A DNA stretch of 64,000 nt from Marispirochaeta sp. (GTDB lineage Bacteria > Spirochaetota > Spirochaetia > JC444 > Marispirochaetaceae). The DNA lies in assembly GCF_963668165.1 (NCBI RefSeq), contig NZ_OY764212.1, positions 992,001-1,056,000 on the forward strand, read 5' to 3'. Positions 24,372 to 32,886 of this stretch are shown in pieces. Position numbers and translations under genes: made by a program. Below the pieces are notes generated by a model. The model saw only the letters and a program-made list of their open reading frames with translations, was not told the origin of the DNA and ran no database searches. Every line of letters starts with the position of its first letter. Position 1 is the first letter of the stretch.

Positions 24372-26276
24372 TCAGGTCCCGGAAAGAATATTGGCCACGT
24401 AAAGCAGATATTTCGCCCGGGTACAGCCTACATAGATCAGCTCATCGGTAATGTTATGGTGCTGCTCCCCGGGAGTACCCGCATAATCCAGTAAAAGAAT
24501 GACAACATCCGACTCAAGGCCCTTAAACTGGCTTATCGTCCGAAAACGGATTCCCTTGGAATGGGTCATTATTTCCGCTTCGAGTCTGTATCCGCAGACT
24601 GATCCGGTCTGGGCAAGCGCGGAGTTCTCGAAACTGAGATTTGAAAGTATCGTGATCATGCTGCGGCTGAGCTGATGCTCCTGCAGCAGGGTCCGCACTG
24701 TCTCCTCAACAAAGAGAGCGGCCTCTCCACGGCTGGAAAAGTCCCTCTCCATCGGATCAATCCCGGACATATCAAGGGGAATAGCAGTGGCACCAAGACC
24801 CGTTTTCTTTACTGCAAAGTCCAGGATACTGGGGGTATTCCGCAGATTATTTTTCAACCGGAATATATAGTCCCCAAGTTCTTTTGAGGCCAGCAGCTTT
24901 ACAACCGGGAGCCTGGTATCGGGTTGAAAAATCGACTGGTTATCATCATAGAAGATATAGATAAACCTCTCGTCCCGGTTCGTAAAAAAGTAATCTATGC
25001 AGTCGCACCATTTATCCTCAAAGTCCTGGGCTTCGTCGATGACAATGGCATCGAAGGTGTCCTTTAATGTGTATTCGTGAAAGATAATCTCCAGCGCCGA
25101 GGGAAGGCGGTCGGAGAAGAAATCCCGGTTCTCACTGCAGCCCGAATCCGACGGGGAACCGGGCAAAAGCGTATTCAGAACCCGGACAAATATTTCGTCC
25201 TGCAAAACCTGCTTTTTACGAAAAATAGCCCGTAAATCAACGTCACAGGGGATCTTCGAAATCCAGCGGAGATACTCGAGAAAGTCACCCCCGGGATCAA
25301 AAAAATCCTCTTCTCCGGTCTCCATGTACAGCCTGTGCATAAAAGAAATAAACTCCCTTCGACTGCCGCTCTCGTCGAGTATGGCCGATAAAAAATCAGA
25401 AAGGACTTTCAATGCAAAGGTATGAAAGGTTTCAATGGTAACTCTGGAGAGGCCTCCCAGTTTTCGAATGATTTCGTAGCGAAGGTTTGAGGAAAAGCAA
25501 AGAAACAGCACATGCTTCCCCTCGTCGGCCAGACGCATAGTCTTTTTTACTGCCAGCCAGGTTTTGCCGGTACCGGCGGCTCCCTGAAAGCCGACCCGGC
25601 GTTTGTCGTCGAACAGGTTCAGCAGGTAATCCTGAAAACGGTCCACCGACTCAAGTTCCTCCTGCTGACGCCGCATGGCAAACAGCATGGAACGGTGCAG
25701 TACCATGTTCCCTTTAAAAAGAGAAAGAAACCGTTCTCCCTCCTCCCGTGTCAAGCGCCTGTCATCCTGGGGGCGGGTGTAGTCAAACAGCCCCTGGATC
25801 CAGTCATATATATGATCAAGGGTTCCCGCGTGCAGTACATTATGCTCGTTCAGGTCCCGGTGCCCGAGATTATCGCTGATTACCGCTTCCGGAAAACAGA
25901 CCCCCCAGGAAAAGATGCCGGAAAACGGGAGCTTGAAATGGTTCCGGTAAAGGTCGCGAAAGGCATACTGGGCGTATCTGGCCTGATGCACCGGGTCTTT
26001 GATTCTGATTCGCTGTCCGTAACGGTTAACCGAAAACCATGCATTATCAATATTCTCGATTCGTCCGCCTTTAACCTCCAGGGTAAGAAACCCGCGGTCC
26101 CGTTTAAAGATCACAAAGTCGCACTCTCCCCTCAGGTTGCGGTTTCCTGTCCAGGTAACATTGTGAAATACATGAAAAGAGTTATCCAGCTGCTTTTTGA
26201 ACTGTTCAAACATGAAAATCTCGGCGCCGGACTCGATCTGCTCCGGGTCAAGCACCTCAGGATACATTACTGCCAT
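24372..26276 (-). CDS. NERD-domain superfamily I helicase
   Basis: A 634-residue cytoplasmic protein. Residues about 15-110 form a nuclease-related NERD domain, with G-E-C-D-F-V-I then T-L-E-V-K-G-G, the E-x-K pair of the restriction-endonuclease-like fold. A UvrD-like ATPase follows: Walker A G-A-A-G-T-G-K-T near 230, Walker B V-I-D-E-A-Q-D near 409, and the motif VI-like Y-V-G-C-T-R-A-K near 616. The start at 26276 (AAAGGA 6 nt upstream) overlaps the 3-prime end of mscS by 20 nt; a longer open frame exists. NERD helicases are thought to act in DNA processing; a defence role is possible but has no local support. Confidence 0.85.
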   Translation of the reverse strand: MAVMYPEVLDPEQIESGAEIFMFEQFKKQLDNSFHVFHNVTWTGNRNLRGECDFVIFKRDRGFLTLEVKGGRIENIDNAWFSVNRYGQRIRIKDPVHQARYAQYAFRDLYRNHFKLPFSGIFSWGVCFPEAVISDNLGHRDLNEHNVLHAGTLDHIYDWIQGLFDYTRPQDDRRLTREEGERFLSLFKGNMVLHRSMLFAMRRQQEELESVDRFQDYLLNLFDDKRRVGFQGAAGTGKTWLAVKKTMRLADEGKHVLFLCFSSNLRYEIIRKLGGLSRVTIETFHTFALKVLSDFLSAILDESGSRREFISFMHRLYMETGEEDFFDPGGDFLEYLRWISKIPCDVDLRAIFRKKQVLQDEIFVRVLNTLLPGSPSDSGCSENRDFFSDRLPSALEIIFHEYTLKDTFDAIVIDEAQDFEDKWCDCIDYFFTNRDERFIYIFYDDNQSIFQPDTRLPVVKLLASKELGDYIFRLKNNLRNTPSILDFAVKKTGLGATAIPLDMSGIDPMERDFSSRGEAALFVEETVRTLLQEHQLSRSMITILSNLSFENSALAQTGSVCGYRLEAEIMTHSKGIRFRTISQFKGLESDVVILLLDYAGTPGEQHHNITDELIYVGCTRAKYLLYVANILSGT

Positions 26277-27075
26277 GGTTTTCCTTTGTATTGCCATTAA
26301 CAATTTCAATATGGGGATAGGGCAATTCAATGCCCCGGGAAGCAAAGGCCTTAAGAATATCCAGGGTAATACCGTTCTTAACGGCGACGTAATCACTCTT
26401 TTCAAACCAGACTCCGAGGAGGACCTCGACGCCTGAGGAGGAAAACTCCGTAAACATTACAAAAGCTTCAGGATTGTTCAGAGCCAGAGGATGCCGGCCG
26501 ACCACCTGACGCAAAAGACTCTCTACCAGCGCGAGATCTGTTCCGTAAGGAACCCGCAGCATAAAATCCATGCGCCGAGCCGGGAACTTGGTGATATTCG
26601 TCACCACCGAAGTTATAAGCTTCTGGTGGGGAATACGGATAAGGGTATTGTCGAAGGTCCTGAGCCGGACTGCCAGAAGGTCCACTGCGTACACTACACC
26701 GGTTGTTGTTTCAACCTTAATTACATCTCCGATAGTAAAAGCATTCTCGGAAACCAGAAACAAACCGGCAATAATGTTACTTAAGGAGGATTGTGAGGCA
26801 ACGCCCACTGCCACTCCCGCGATTCCGGCAGCCCCCAGTATACCGGTAACCTGGACCCCCATACGGGAAAGAGCGCCAACAGCAACAAAGAAAAGGCCTG
26901 TATACCAGACCAGTTTTCGTGCTCCAAGGCGAACCGGCTGGGAGGCCCCGCGAAAGAATAAAGCCACTAACGGCATGAGAATTATACGCACAAAGGCGAT
27001 TCCCAGTACCAGCACTATTCCGCCTTCGAATAGCTTGTCCCACTGTATTGTTTCAAGGCGTAGTAAATTCTGCAT
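26257..27075 (-). CDS. MscS-family mechanosensitive channel
   Basis: A 272-residue inner-membrane channel that releases solutes on hypo-osmotic shock. There are three hydrophobic segments (about 15-35, 50-70 and the pore helix 78-110). The pore helix carries the small-residue pattern A-A-G-I-A-G-V-A-V-G-V-A-S-Q, followed by S-N-I-I-A-G, then the beta domain D-V-I-K-V and N-T-L-I-R-I-P-H. Length matches MscS (286). AAAGGG precedes the ATG. It follows a 277-aa uncharacterised gene by 18 bp and overlaps the helicase start. Confidence 0.92.
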   Translation of the reverse strand: MQNLLRLETIQWDKLFEGGIVLVLGIAFVRIILMPLVALFFRGASQPVRLGARKLVWYTGLFFVAVGALSRMGVQVTGILGAAGIAGVAVGVASQSSLSNIIAGLFLVSENAFTIGDVIKVETTTGVVYAVDLLAVRLRTFDNTLIRIPHQKLITSVVTNITKFPARRMDFMLRVPYGTDLALVESLLRQVVGRHPLALNNPEAFVMFTEFSSSGVEVLLGVWFEKSDYVAVKNGITLDILKAFASRGIELPYPHIEIVNGNTKENHGSNVS

Positions 27076-27093
27076 TCTTCTATCCCTTTAATT

Positions 27094-27927
27094 TCAGTAA
27101 TAGGAGGCCAGGTTACGGAAAAAGTCGAAACTTTTACGTATCAGGCTGCTGTGACTTGGATTTTGAGGATAAGAAACCCTGCGGACTGATGGTCCCTCGG
27201 CCTTCTTTTTAAAGGAAAGAGAGCTGGAATGTTCGTTGCCCCGGAATGAGAAGATGATATCATCAGTAATAAACCCCTGTGCAGAAAGATAGAGGCCCAG
27301 ATGCTCTACCCGGATACAGATGCGGCTGAAATCGAGGGTCTCGCCGGAGATATTCACGACCTTCATGTCACACCTGGCACAGAAATAGGGCACATCCAGC
27401 TCGTCGGTACGATGCCGCACCTCCAGGGGAGAAGAATACACGATTTCTCCTAAGTCGGGAGCCCCGAAAAGGTTTTTTGACAAAAGCATCGAAGAAACCT
27501 TCATTAATGAACGCTCTTTCCGCAGGGTTTTCAGGTTCAGAACCAGGGGGATCAGGGTTGTAAACTGGGCGGCTTCACCATCAGGAAGCAGGATAGATTC
27601 AAGGGGCTGCGCGGCAATGGGTCGGTCAGGGAGGGAAACCTCCGCCACCAGAAGATCATTATCGTCGTTTACAAAATAATTTGACCAGGCAAGATCCTCG
27701 GGCTTGGGCTCAACGGAAAAACGGAACGATCCCTCCAGGGGAGGCCGGTTTTCCATGGCCACACCGTACTGATCAGCGGAATCCAGCGCCAATCGCCAGC
27801 CAGACTCCCGGCGACATATCCACACCCTGCTGCGTCCGAACTGCAGCAGCCGTACTTCGCCGGGAGGTGTAGACAAATAATTCCAGACGGACCCGATTCC
27901 GACCCCTTCAATAATGTGATCACTCAT
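27094..27927 (-). CDS. uncharacterised protein, DUF432-like
   Basis: A 277-residue protein with no signal peptide or membrane helix. It is rich in strands and contains W-x-Y-L near residue 15, a D-x-Y-x-V-A-M-E-N-R-P segment and a Y-F-C-A-R-C-D-M pair of cysteines near 205. It resembles DUF432 proteins, which I recall occurring beside MscS channels; I could not align it. First gene of the mscS-helicase operon. The ATG lacks a Shine-Dalgarno, and TACACT lies 7 nt before it. Function unknown. Confidence 0.55.
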   Translation of the reverse strand: MSDHIIEGVGIGSVWNYLSTPPGEVRLLQFGRSRVWICRRESGWRLALDSADQYGVAMENRPPLEGSFRFSVEPKPEDLAWSNYFVNDDNDLLVAEVSLPDRPIAAQPLESILLPDGEAAQFTTLIPLVLNLKTLRKERSLMKVSSMLLSKNLFGAPDLGEIVYSSPLEVRHRTDELDVPYFCARCDMKVVNISGETLDFSRICIRVEHLGLYLSAQGFITDDIIFSFRGNEHSSSLSFKKKAEGPSVRRVSYPQNPSHSSLIRKSFDFFRNLASYY

Positions 27928-27934
27928 GTTTTTC

Positions 27935-27979
27935 AGTGTAAAGAAAAACTGGTCAATTTGCTATCCTTCTGGGTATACT
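27935..27979. promoter_or_regulatory. divergent -10 elements
   Basis: A minus-strand TACACT (27935-27940) ends 7 nt before the ATG at 27927, and a plus-strand TATACT (27974-27979) ends 9 nt before the ATG at 27989. The two hexamers are 33 bp apart, the same distance as the pair in the pepT/DUF2156 gap. Good -35 hexamers are not visible. Confidence 0.35.
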
Positions 27980-27988
27980 GAACTACAA

Positions 27989-28366
27989 ATGATGTACAGA
28001 ATACTAAATGTGCGACAGGTCCCGGGTGAAGATTTTAAAGTCTGGTTTACCGATGATTACTGGGACCTTTTTGTCTGGATCGACAGCAGCAAGCGAATAA
28101 GTTCATTTCAGCTGGGATACGGAAAACCTGCCCAGGAGCAGATGCTTATCTGGCGCCGGGGCAGCGGAATCCGTGCGGCAAAGGTCAGCGACGGAGAGGA
28201 AAACCTTACGGAAAACAGGACCCCCCTTCTTACAGCGGACAACAGCTATGATCTGGATGCAGTGCTTAAACGGTTCAGGGAGGACAGCAAGAAAATCAAT
28301 TCAAAAATTAGCGACTTTGTAATCCTCATCCTCTCCAAAAACAGAAAGAATCAGAGCCGCCGGTAG
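27989..28366 (+). CDS. uncharacterised 125-aa protein
   Basis: A small soluble protein that I do not recognise. It starts M-M-Y-R-I-L-N-V-R-Q and has an aromatic core, D-D-Y-W-D-L-F-V-W-I-D near residues 20-30, then F-Q-L-G-Y, and a basic C-terminal tail K-N-R-K-N-Q-S-R-R. The start is placed after a TATACT element; a longer open frame extends to 27926 but would overlap the divergent gene. The 3-prime end overlaps the convergent cmoB by 16 nt. It has the composition of its neighbours, so it is probably real. Function unknown. Confidence 0.55.
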   Translation: MMYRILNVRQVPGEDFKVWFTDDYWDLFVWIDSSKRISSFQLGYGKPAQEQMLIWRRGSGIRAAKVSDGEENLTENRTPLLTADNSYDLDAVLKRFREDSKKINSKISDFVILILSKNRKNQSRR

Positions 28367-29349
28367 GCAGAGGCATACATTCTTAAGGGAGCAGGATACC
28401 CTTCCACGGTCTTCCGCGTATCCTCCGGGTCCAGAAAACTTTCCAGAGACTGGGTATCGACCCACTCGGTTTTCCGTTGTTCGGTGTGGTCTATGGGAAA
28501 AGCCTCATGAATGCGGACCTTTTCAAAACCGCTTCTTTCCAGCATGTTCTTCAGAGCTGCCGCGGTAGGCAGAAACCACCACCCCGGGGCCTTCATATAG
28601 CGTTTTCCAGGAAAGAGGCAGGATTCATCCCGTCCCGGTATTCCGGCGGTTTCGATAACCAGATGGGCCCCGGGCTGCATGGCCGCAGCAAGATTCTCCA
28701 GAGCCAGAAGGGGGTGCCGGCGGTGATACAGAACCCCCATGAAAAAGACAAGGTCAAAAAAAGGGCCATACAGGGCAAGATCGTCGACCCCAAAAAGCTC
28801 AAAAGCCAGGCGGCTGTCCCGGTAAAATTTGTTGTTGAGATAGTAGTAGAAAAAATAGCGTTCCACCGGTTCACAGCCCACTACCAGGACAGGATCGTGC
28901 TCCAGCATCCGGTACATATAGTAGAGATTATTACAGCCCACATCGGCTATACGGCATCCCCGGATCTCCGGCTGCGCGAGCTCCATTACACGCTTCCATT
29001 TAATATCGCTGCGCCACTCCGCGTCCACTTCGATCCCGGCATAGCAAAAAGGACCTTTACGCCATGATTTCAGATCTTCCAGGGCTGCACGCAACACCCG
29101 CTGCTCCCCGTCGTCCAGACGGAGGCTGTCGCCGAATCGGACAGCCCCGTTTCTGATGCAGTAATCGTTTCCCACGAATACAGGCAGGCGTGCGGCGTTC
29201 CGCCACCAGCGCCGGTTGTAGGGGCGGTTAAGCTGACTGCTTCGCTGGTCCCGCAAGGCACTGACCTGCTCAGCTTCCTGCCTGGGCAAAGACAATCCTT
29301 CGGCCGGGCACTGGTCCCGGTAGATTTGACCAAAATCGACGGGTGTCAT
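28351..29349 (-). CDS. cmoB: tRNA U34 carboxymethyltransferase
   Basis: A 332-residue enzyme that transfers the carboxymethyl group of carboxy-S-adenosylmethionine to 5-hydroxyuridine at tRNA position 34, making cmo5U. Supporting segments: W-R-K-G-P-F, G-I-x-V-D-A-E-W-R-S-D-x-K-W-K-R, the cofactor loop D-V-G-C-N-N-L-Y-Y-M, G-V-L-Y-H-R-R-H-P-L, and the terminal P-A-P-L-R-M-Y-A-S-A-Y. Length matches CmoB (323). GAGGA precedes the ATG. It follows cmoA by 8 bp, so enzyme and cofactor supply are co-transcribed. Confidence 0.95.
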   Translation of the reverse strand: MTPVDFGQIYRDQCPAEGLSLPRQEAEQVSALRDQRSSQLNRPYNRRWWRNAARLPVFVGNDYCIRNGAVRFGDSLRLDDGEQRVLRAALEDLKSWRKGPFCYAGIEVDAEWRSDIKWKRVMELAQPEIRGCRIADVGCNNLYYMYRMLEHDPVLVVGCEPVERYFFYYYLNNKFYRDSRLAFELFGVDDLALYGPFFDLVFFMGVLYHRRHPLLALENLAAAMQPGAHLVIETAGIPGRDESCLFPGKRYMKAPGWWFLPTAAALKNMLERSGFEKVRIHEAFPIDHTEQRKTEWVDTQSLESFLDPEDTRKTVEGYPAPLRMYASAYRRL

Positions 29350-29357
29350 GATAATCC

Positions 29358-30098
29358 TCAGCGCTTTAGACAGACAAAGGAAGAAAAATTATACCAGCAG
29401 AAAAAACGGTCCACCGAGGCAAAACCTGCGTCGAAAAAGAGAGCCTCCTCCTCCTGTACCGAGTAGGGAATAAGAACATTCTCCAGGGCCTCACGCTTCT
29501 GGGATATCTCCAGTTCCGAATAGCCGTTGGCCCGTTTAAAGTCGTAGTATTTATCTATGAAGATCCTGCTAAGGTCCGTATGACTCTGAGTAGTTTTATC
29601 GGAGACAATCAGTACGCCGTTATGCCGCAGAGAAGAGTATATCCTTCGCACCAGGGCTTCCCGCCGCAACGGAGGAACAAATTGCAGCGTGTAGTTGAGT
29701 ATTATCACGCTGGCATCCTCTAACGAGGTATCTTCAATCGCCTCCATACGGATTATTACAGGGGATTTCTCACCGTAAAGACCGTCCAGCTTCTCCCTGG
29801 CTTTCGTACACATTGCCGGCGAATTATCCACTCCGACCAGAACAGGATGTTCAAAACCTTTGGACGCGAGAACCTCTGCAGCCATAATCGTACCTGTGGC
29901 GGTGGAACATCCCAAATCATAAAGCACACTGCCGGCCTGATAGAACTCGGCACTCAAGGAGGCACTCATCTGCTCGACTTGACGGTACCAGGGTATGGAC
30001 CGGTCCGCCATATCATCAAAAACCAGCGCCACTTCGCTGTTAAACTCGAAGGGCGCAACGGTCTGCATGGGGGTATCAAAGATCGTATCCCGGGACAT
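29358..30098 (-). CDS. cmoA: carboxy-S-adenosylmethionine synthase
   Basis: A 246-residue enzyme converting S-adenosylmethionine and prephenate to carboxy-S-adenosylmethionine, the donor for CmoB. Family features: V-A-P-F-E-F-N-x-x-V-A-x-V-F-D-D-M near residues 15-32, R-S-I-P-W-Y, the methyltransferase loop D-L-G-C-S-T-A-T-G (about 61-69) and L-N-Y-T-L-Q-F-V-P. Length matches CmoA (247). The start codon overlaps the stop of the upstream SDR gene (TAATG), so translation is probably coupled. Confidence 0.95.
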   Translation of the reverse strand: MSRDTIFDTPMQTVAPFEFNSEVALVFDDMADRSIPWYRQVEQMSASLSAEFYQAGSVLYDLGCSTATGTIMAAEVLASKGFEHPVLVGVDNSPAMCTKAREKLDGLYGEKSPVIIRMEAIEDTSLEDASVIILNYTLQFVPPLRREALVRRIYSSLRHNGVLIVSDKTTQSHTDLSRIFIDKYYDFKRANGYSELEISQKREALENVLIPYSVQEEEALFFDAGFASVDRFFCWYNFSSFVCLKR

Positions 30099-30928
30099 TA
30101 GTTCATCTCAAATCCACCGTCCACATTGAGGGTCTGGCCGGTAATATAGTTGGATTCCTCGGAACAAAGAAACAGAACAGCATCTGCCATTTCGTCCGGA
30201 GTACCTGGACGCAGCAGCGGGATCTTGCCAATCAGACGATCAACTTCTGTCTGGGCCTTTTCTTCTCCAACACTGCGGATTTTATCCTCCACGTTTCTGC
30301 GCCACATGGGGGTATCCACAACGCTGGGAGATACGGCATTTACGTTAATGCTGTAGGGGGCCAGAGCCAGAGCCACGGACTGGGTCAGGCTGATTACGGC
30401 AGCCTTTGACGAAGCATAATGAATCTGCAGGGGTCTGCCGGAACGCCCTGAAATGGAAGAGAAGTTTACGATCTTTCCGAAGCACTGGCCGGGTTTTGTC
30501 CTGCCCACCAGATCTTCCGGTACGCGCTTTACCATCTCTTTTGCCACGGCCTGCATCAGGAAGGCTGCCCCCTTCTGGTTGATGTCGATAACAAAGTCCC
30601 AATCCTTCTCTGTTACATCAAGAAACCACTTACTCTGTACCACTCCGGCGGTATTAACCAGAATGTCGATGTGTTTCAGATGTTCCACAGCCTTTGCAAC
30701 AGCGGCGTATATCTCCTCAACAGAGGCGAGGTTTACCTTCAGGGCAAAGGCCTCACCTCCAGCTTTTGTAATTTCAGCGACAGTTTCGGATAAGGCCTCT
30801 TCCGAGACATCCGCCGCCGCAACCGTACAGCCTTCTGCTGCCAGGCGCAACGCACAGGAACGACCTATTCCGGAACCGGCACCGGAAACTATGGCTGTTT
30901 TATTAGAGAATCTGGAATAATTATTCAT
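30098..30928 (-). CDS. short-chain dehydrogenase/reductase
   Basis: A 276-residue classical SDR using NAD(P). The nucleotide motif S-G-A-G-S-G-I-G is at about 14-21, V-N-T-A-G at about 92, and the catalytic Ser with Y-A-S-S-K lies near 170-176. The C-terminus N-Y-I-T-G-Q-T-L-N-V-D-G-G fits polyol or sugar-alcohol dehydrogenases, but the substrate cannot be told. AAGGAGG precedes the ATG. It overlaps cmoA by one base and follows the sugar ABC operon after a terminator, so it could belong to sugar use by position while sharing an mRNA with cmoAB. Confidence 0.85.
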   Translation of the reverse strand: MNNYSRFSNKTAIVSGAGSGIGRSCALRLAAEGCTVAAADVSEEALSETVAEITKAGGEAFALKVNLASVEEIYAAVAKAVEHLKHIDILVNTAGVVQSKWFLDVTEKDWDFVIDINQKGAAFLMQAVAKEMVKRVPEDLVGRTKPGQCFGKIVNFSSISGRSGRPLQIHYASSKAAVISLTQSVALALAPYSINVNAVSPSVVDTPMWRRNVEDKIRSVGEEKAQTEVDRLIGKIPLLRPGTPDEMADAVLFLCSEESNYITGQTLNVDGGFEMN

Positions 30929-30998
30929 GCTGCCTCCTTAATCGAGATAGATATTGTGCCATAAATACAGATGCACAGTAAAGCACAGGTTTCGGGCG

Positions 30999-31032
30999 AA
31001 AAAAAAACCTGCTGTATACGCAACAGGCTTTT
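30999..31032 (-). terminator. terminator of the sugar ABC operon
   Basis: On the minus strand, CCTGTTG pairs with CAGCAGG (one G-T pair) and is followed by nine T residues. It lies between the MalG-like permease gene and the SDR gene. Confidence 0.8.
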
Positions 31033-31054
31033 TGGGTATAAAAAAAGTCGAGAC

Positions 31055-31897
31055 CTAACCTTTGAGACCTGTAGTACTGATTCCTTCAACAAAATACCGC
31101 TGAGCGAAAAAAAAGATCAGAATCGGAGGAATCATGGTCAAGAGGGACATGGCCATCAACTGGTTCCAGTTGACCGCTTCTGTTATATCCATGGACATCC
31201 TCAAAGCAAGAGACAGAGGATAATTCCTTACACTGTTAATATAGATAAGCGGATTAAGGAAGTCGTTCCAGCGCCAGATAAACTGGAATATCCCTGCCGA
31301 AAAAAGCGCCGGTTTAAGCAGGGGAATCATGATTCGCGAAAAGATGGTAAAGGAGTTACAGCCGTCAATATACGCGGATTCGTCCAGTTCCTTTGGAATT
31401 CCCCGAACAAACTGAATCATCATAAATATGAAGAAGGAGTATGTCGCGAACATCGCCGGAATAATAAACGGCAAATATGTGTTGAGCCACCCCAGACTTC
31501 TAAAGAGCATATAACGGGGAATAATGATAACCGCGTTGGGAAGCATTAACTGGGATATCATCAGCACAAACAGAATCCGTTTAAAAGGAAACCTGAAACG
31601 TGCGAATCCATACGCCACAAGGGCACTGGATATTACCGTCCCGGCTACTGTAGGGAGAACCATAAGAAAGGTATTACAGAAGAACCTTCCGTAGGTAAAC
31701 TGTCCGGGCCCCTGCCAGCCTTTAACAAATCCGTCGGTGATAACTTCATTGGGGATAATACCAAGGGAGGTAAATATTTCGTGGTTTGTTTTAAAGGAAG
31801 ATCCCAGGAGCCATAAGAGCGGATATACCATTATAATTCCCAGAACCGAGAGAAAAATATATGCCGCTACCTTGTTTCGTCTAATGTCAGCTGCCAT
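31055..31897 (-). CDS. sugar ABC transporter permease, MalG type
   Basis: A 280-residue inner-membrane permease of a carbohydrate ABC importer, with six hydrophobic segments. The cytoplasmic EAA loop that docks the ATPase reads E-L-D-E-S-A-Y-I-D-G-C-N-S (about 193-205), followed by P-L-L-K-P-A-L. The gene lies one base after the MalF-type permease gene and ends the operon. No ATPase gene is present; carbohydrate importers of this class often share one encoded elsewhere. Confidence 0.92.
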   Translation of the reverse strand: MAADIRRNKVAAYIFLSVLGIIMVYPLLWLLGSSFKTNHEIFTSLGIIPNEVITDGFVKGWQGPGQFTYGRFFCNTFLMVLPTVAGTVISSALVAYGFARFRFPFKRILFVLMISQLMLPNAVIIIPRYMLFRSLGWLNTYLPFIIPAMFATYSFFIFMMIQFVRGIPKELDESAYIDGCNSFTIFSRIMIPLLKPALFSAGIFQFIWRWNDFLNPLIYINSVRNYPLSLALRMSMDITEAVNWNQLMAMSLLTMIPPILIFFFAQRYFVEGISTTGLKG

Positions 31898-31898
31898 G

Positions 31899-32810
31899 TC
31901 AGAACTCCCCCCCGTCTTCGTAGTGGGTCCAGAAAGGCGACGACTTAAAGACCATCGCGGTAAAGGCCATCATAATAACGAACAGCACCCACGAAAGGGC
32001 AGAGGCGTATCCCATCTTGAAAAAGTTAAAGGCGTTCTCGTAGATCATAACGCCGTACAGGTAGGTTGCTTTCATTGGTCCGCCGTTTGTAATAACGAAG
32101 GCCGCAGTGAACTGCTGAAATGCGTTGACCATCTGCATAATCAGGTTAAAAAAGATCATCGGGGTAATCAGCGGCAGCGTAATATTCATGAATGTACGGA
32201 TTCTCCCGGCCCCGTCGACCTTTGCCGCATCGTAGAGTTCACCGGGAATTTGTTTAAGTCCGGCCAGGAAAATTACCATGGATGAACCAAACTGCCAGAC
32301 CGTGAGCAGACTGATTGTATACAGAGCCCACTTCGGACTTCCCAGCCAGTCAACGTAAGGCAGTCCGATGTCCAGCAAAAACTGGTTTATAAGTCCCCGC
32401 CGTGCGAAAAGGAATTTCCACAGTATGGATACCGCGACACTGCCGCCAAGGATGGAAGGCATATAGTAAACGGTCCTGTAAAAGTTTACATATTTGATTT
32501 TAATGTTTAATACCATGGCAATAAACAGAGCGAAAGCCAGCTTTGCCGGAACGGCAATAAAAACATAAATCAGAGTGACCTTTAACGATTGGTAGAATAT
32601 CCTGTCATTCGTGAAGATCTTGATAAAGTTCTGCAATCCCACAAACTTCGGGGGCGTCAATATGGAGAATGTCGTAAACGAATAAACCAGAGAAGCGATG
32701 AAAGGGTACAACTGAAATACAAGCATCCCGATTATCCAGGGGCTTATATAGAGCAGTCCGGCGTAGTTATACCTCTTCCTTACTCTGAGTTTGGCCATTG
32801 CGGTATTCAT
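31899..32810 (-). CDS. sugar ABC transporter permease, MalF type
   Basis: A 303-residue inner-membrane permease with six hydrophobic segments. The EAA loop is E-L-Y-D-A-A-K-V-D-G-A-G-R, followed by I-T-L-P-L-I-T-P. The N-terminal segment Y-I-S-P-W-I-I-G-M-L-V-F-Q-L-Y-P is typical of the family. The ATG at 32810 is preferred over GTG at 32816 because AAGGAT then sits 9 nt upstream rather than 3. It pairs with the MalG-type permease and the upstream binding protein. Confidence 0.92.
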   Translation of the reverse strand: MNTAMAKLRVRKRYNYAGLLYISPWIIGMLVFQLYPFIASLVYSFTTFSILTPPKFVGLQNFIKIFTNDRIFYQSLKVTLIYVFIAVPAKLAFALFIAMVLNIKIKYVNFYRTVYYMPSILGGSVAVSILWKFLFARRGLINQFLLDIGLPYVDWLGSPKWALYTISLLTVWQFGSSMVIFLAGLKQIPGELYDAAKVDGAGRIRTFMNITLPLITPMIFFNLIMQMVNAFQQFTAAFVITNGGPMKATYLYGVMIYENAFNFFKMGYASALSWVLFVIMMAFTAMVFKSSPFWTHYEDGGEF

Positions 32811-32833
32811 GATCACAATATCCTTATATCTAT

Positions 32834-32854
32834 CCCCCTCCGGAACGGAGGGGG
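32834..32854 (-). other. strong hairpin between binding protein and permease genes
   Basis: CCCCCTCCG pairs perfectly with CGGAGGGGG around a 3-nt loop. No T tract follows on the minus strand, so it probably protects the binding-protein mRNA from decay or slows polymerase, rather than ending transcription. Confidence 0.7.
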
Positions 32855-32886
32855 TGTTGATTCAGAGAACAGGTTCTGGTTGTACG

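Noticed and set aside
25512..26300. 262-codon open frame antisense to the NERD helicase
   Set aside because: The opposite strand has clear helicase and NERD motifs; the antisense frame is a shadow.
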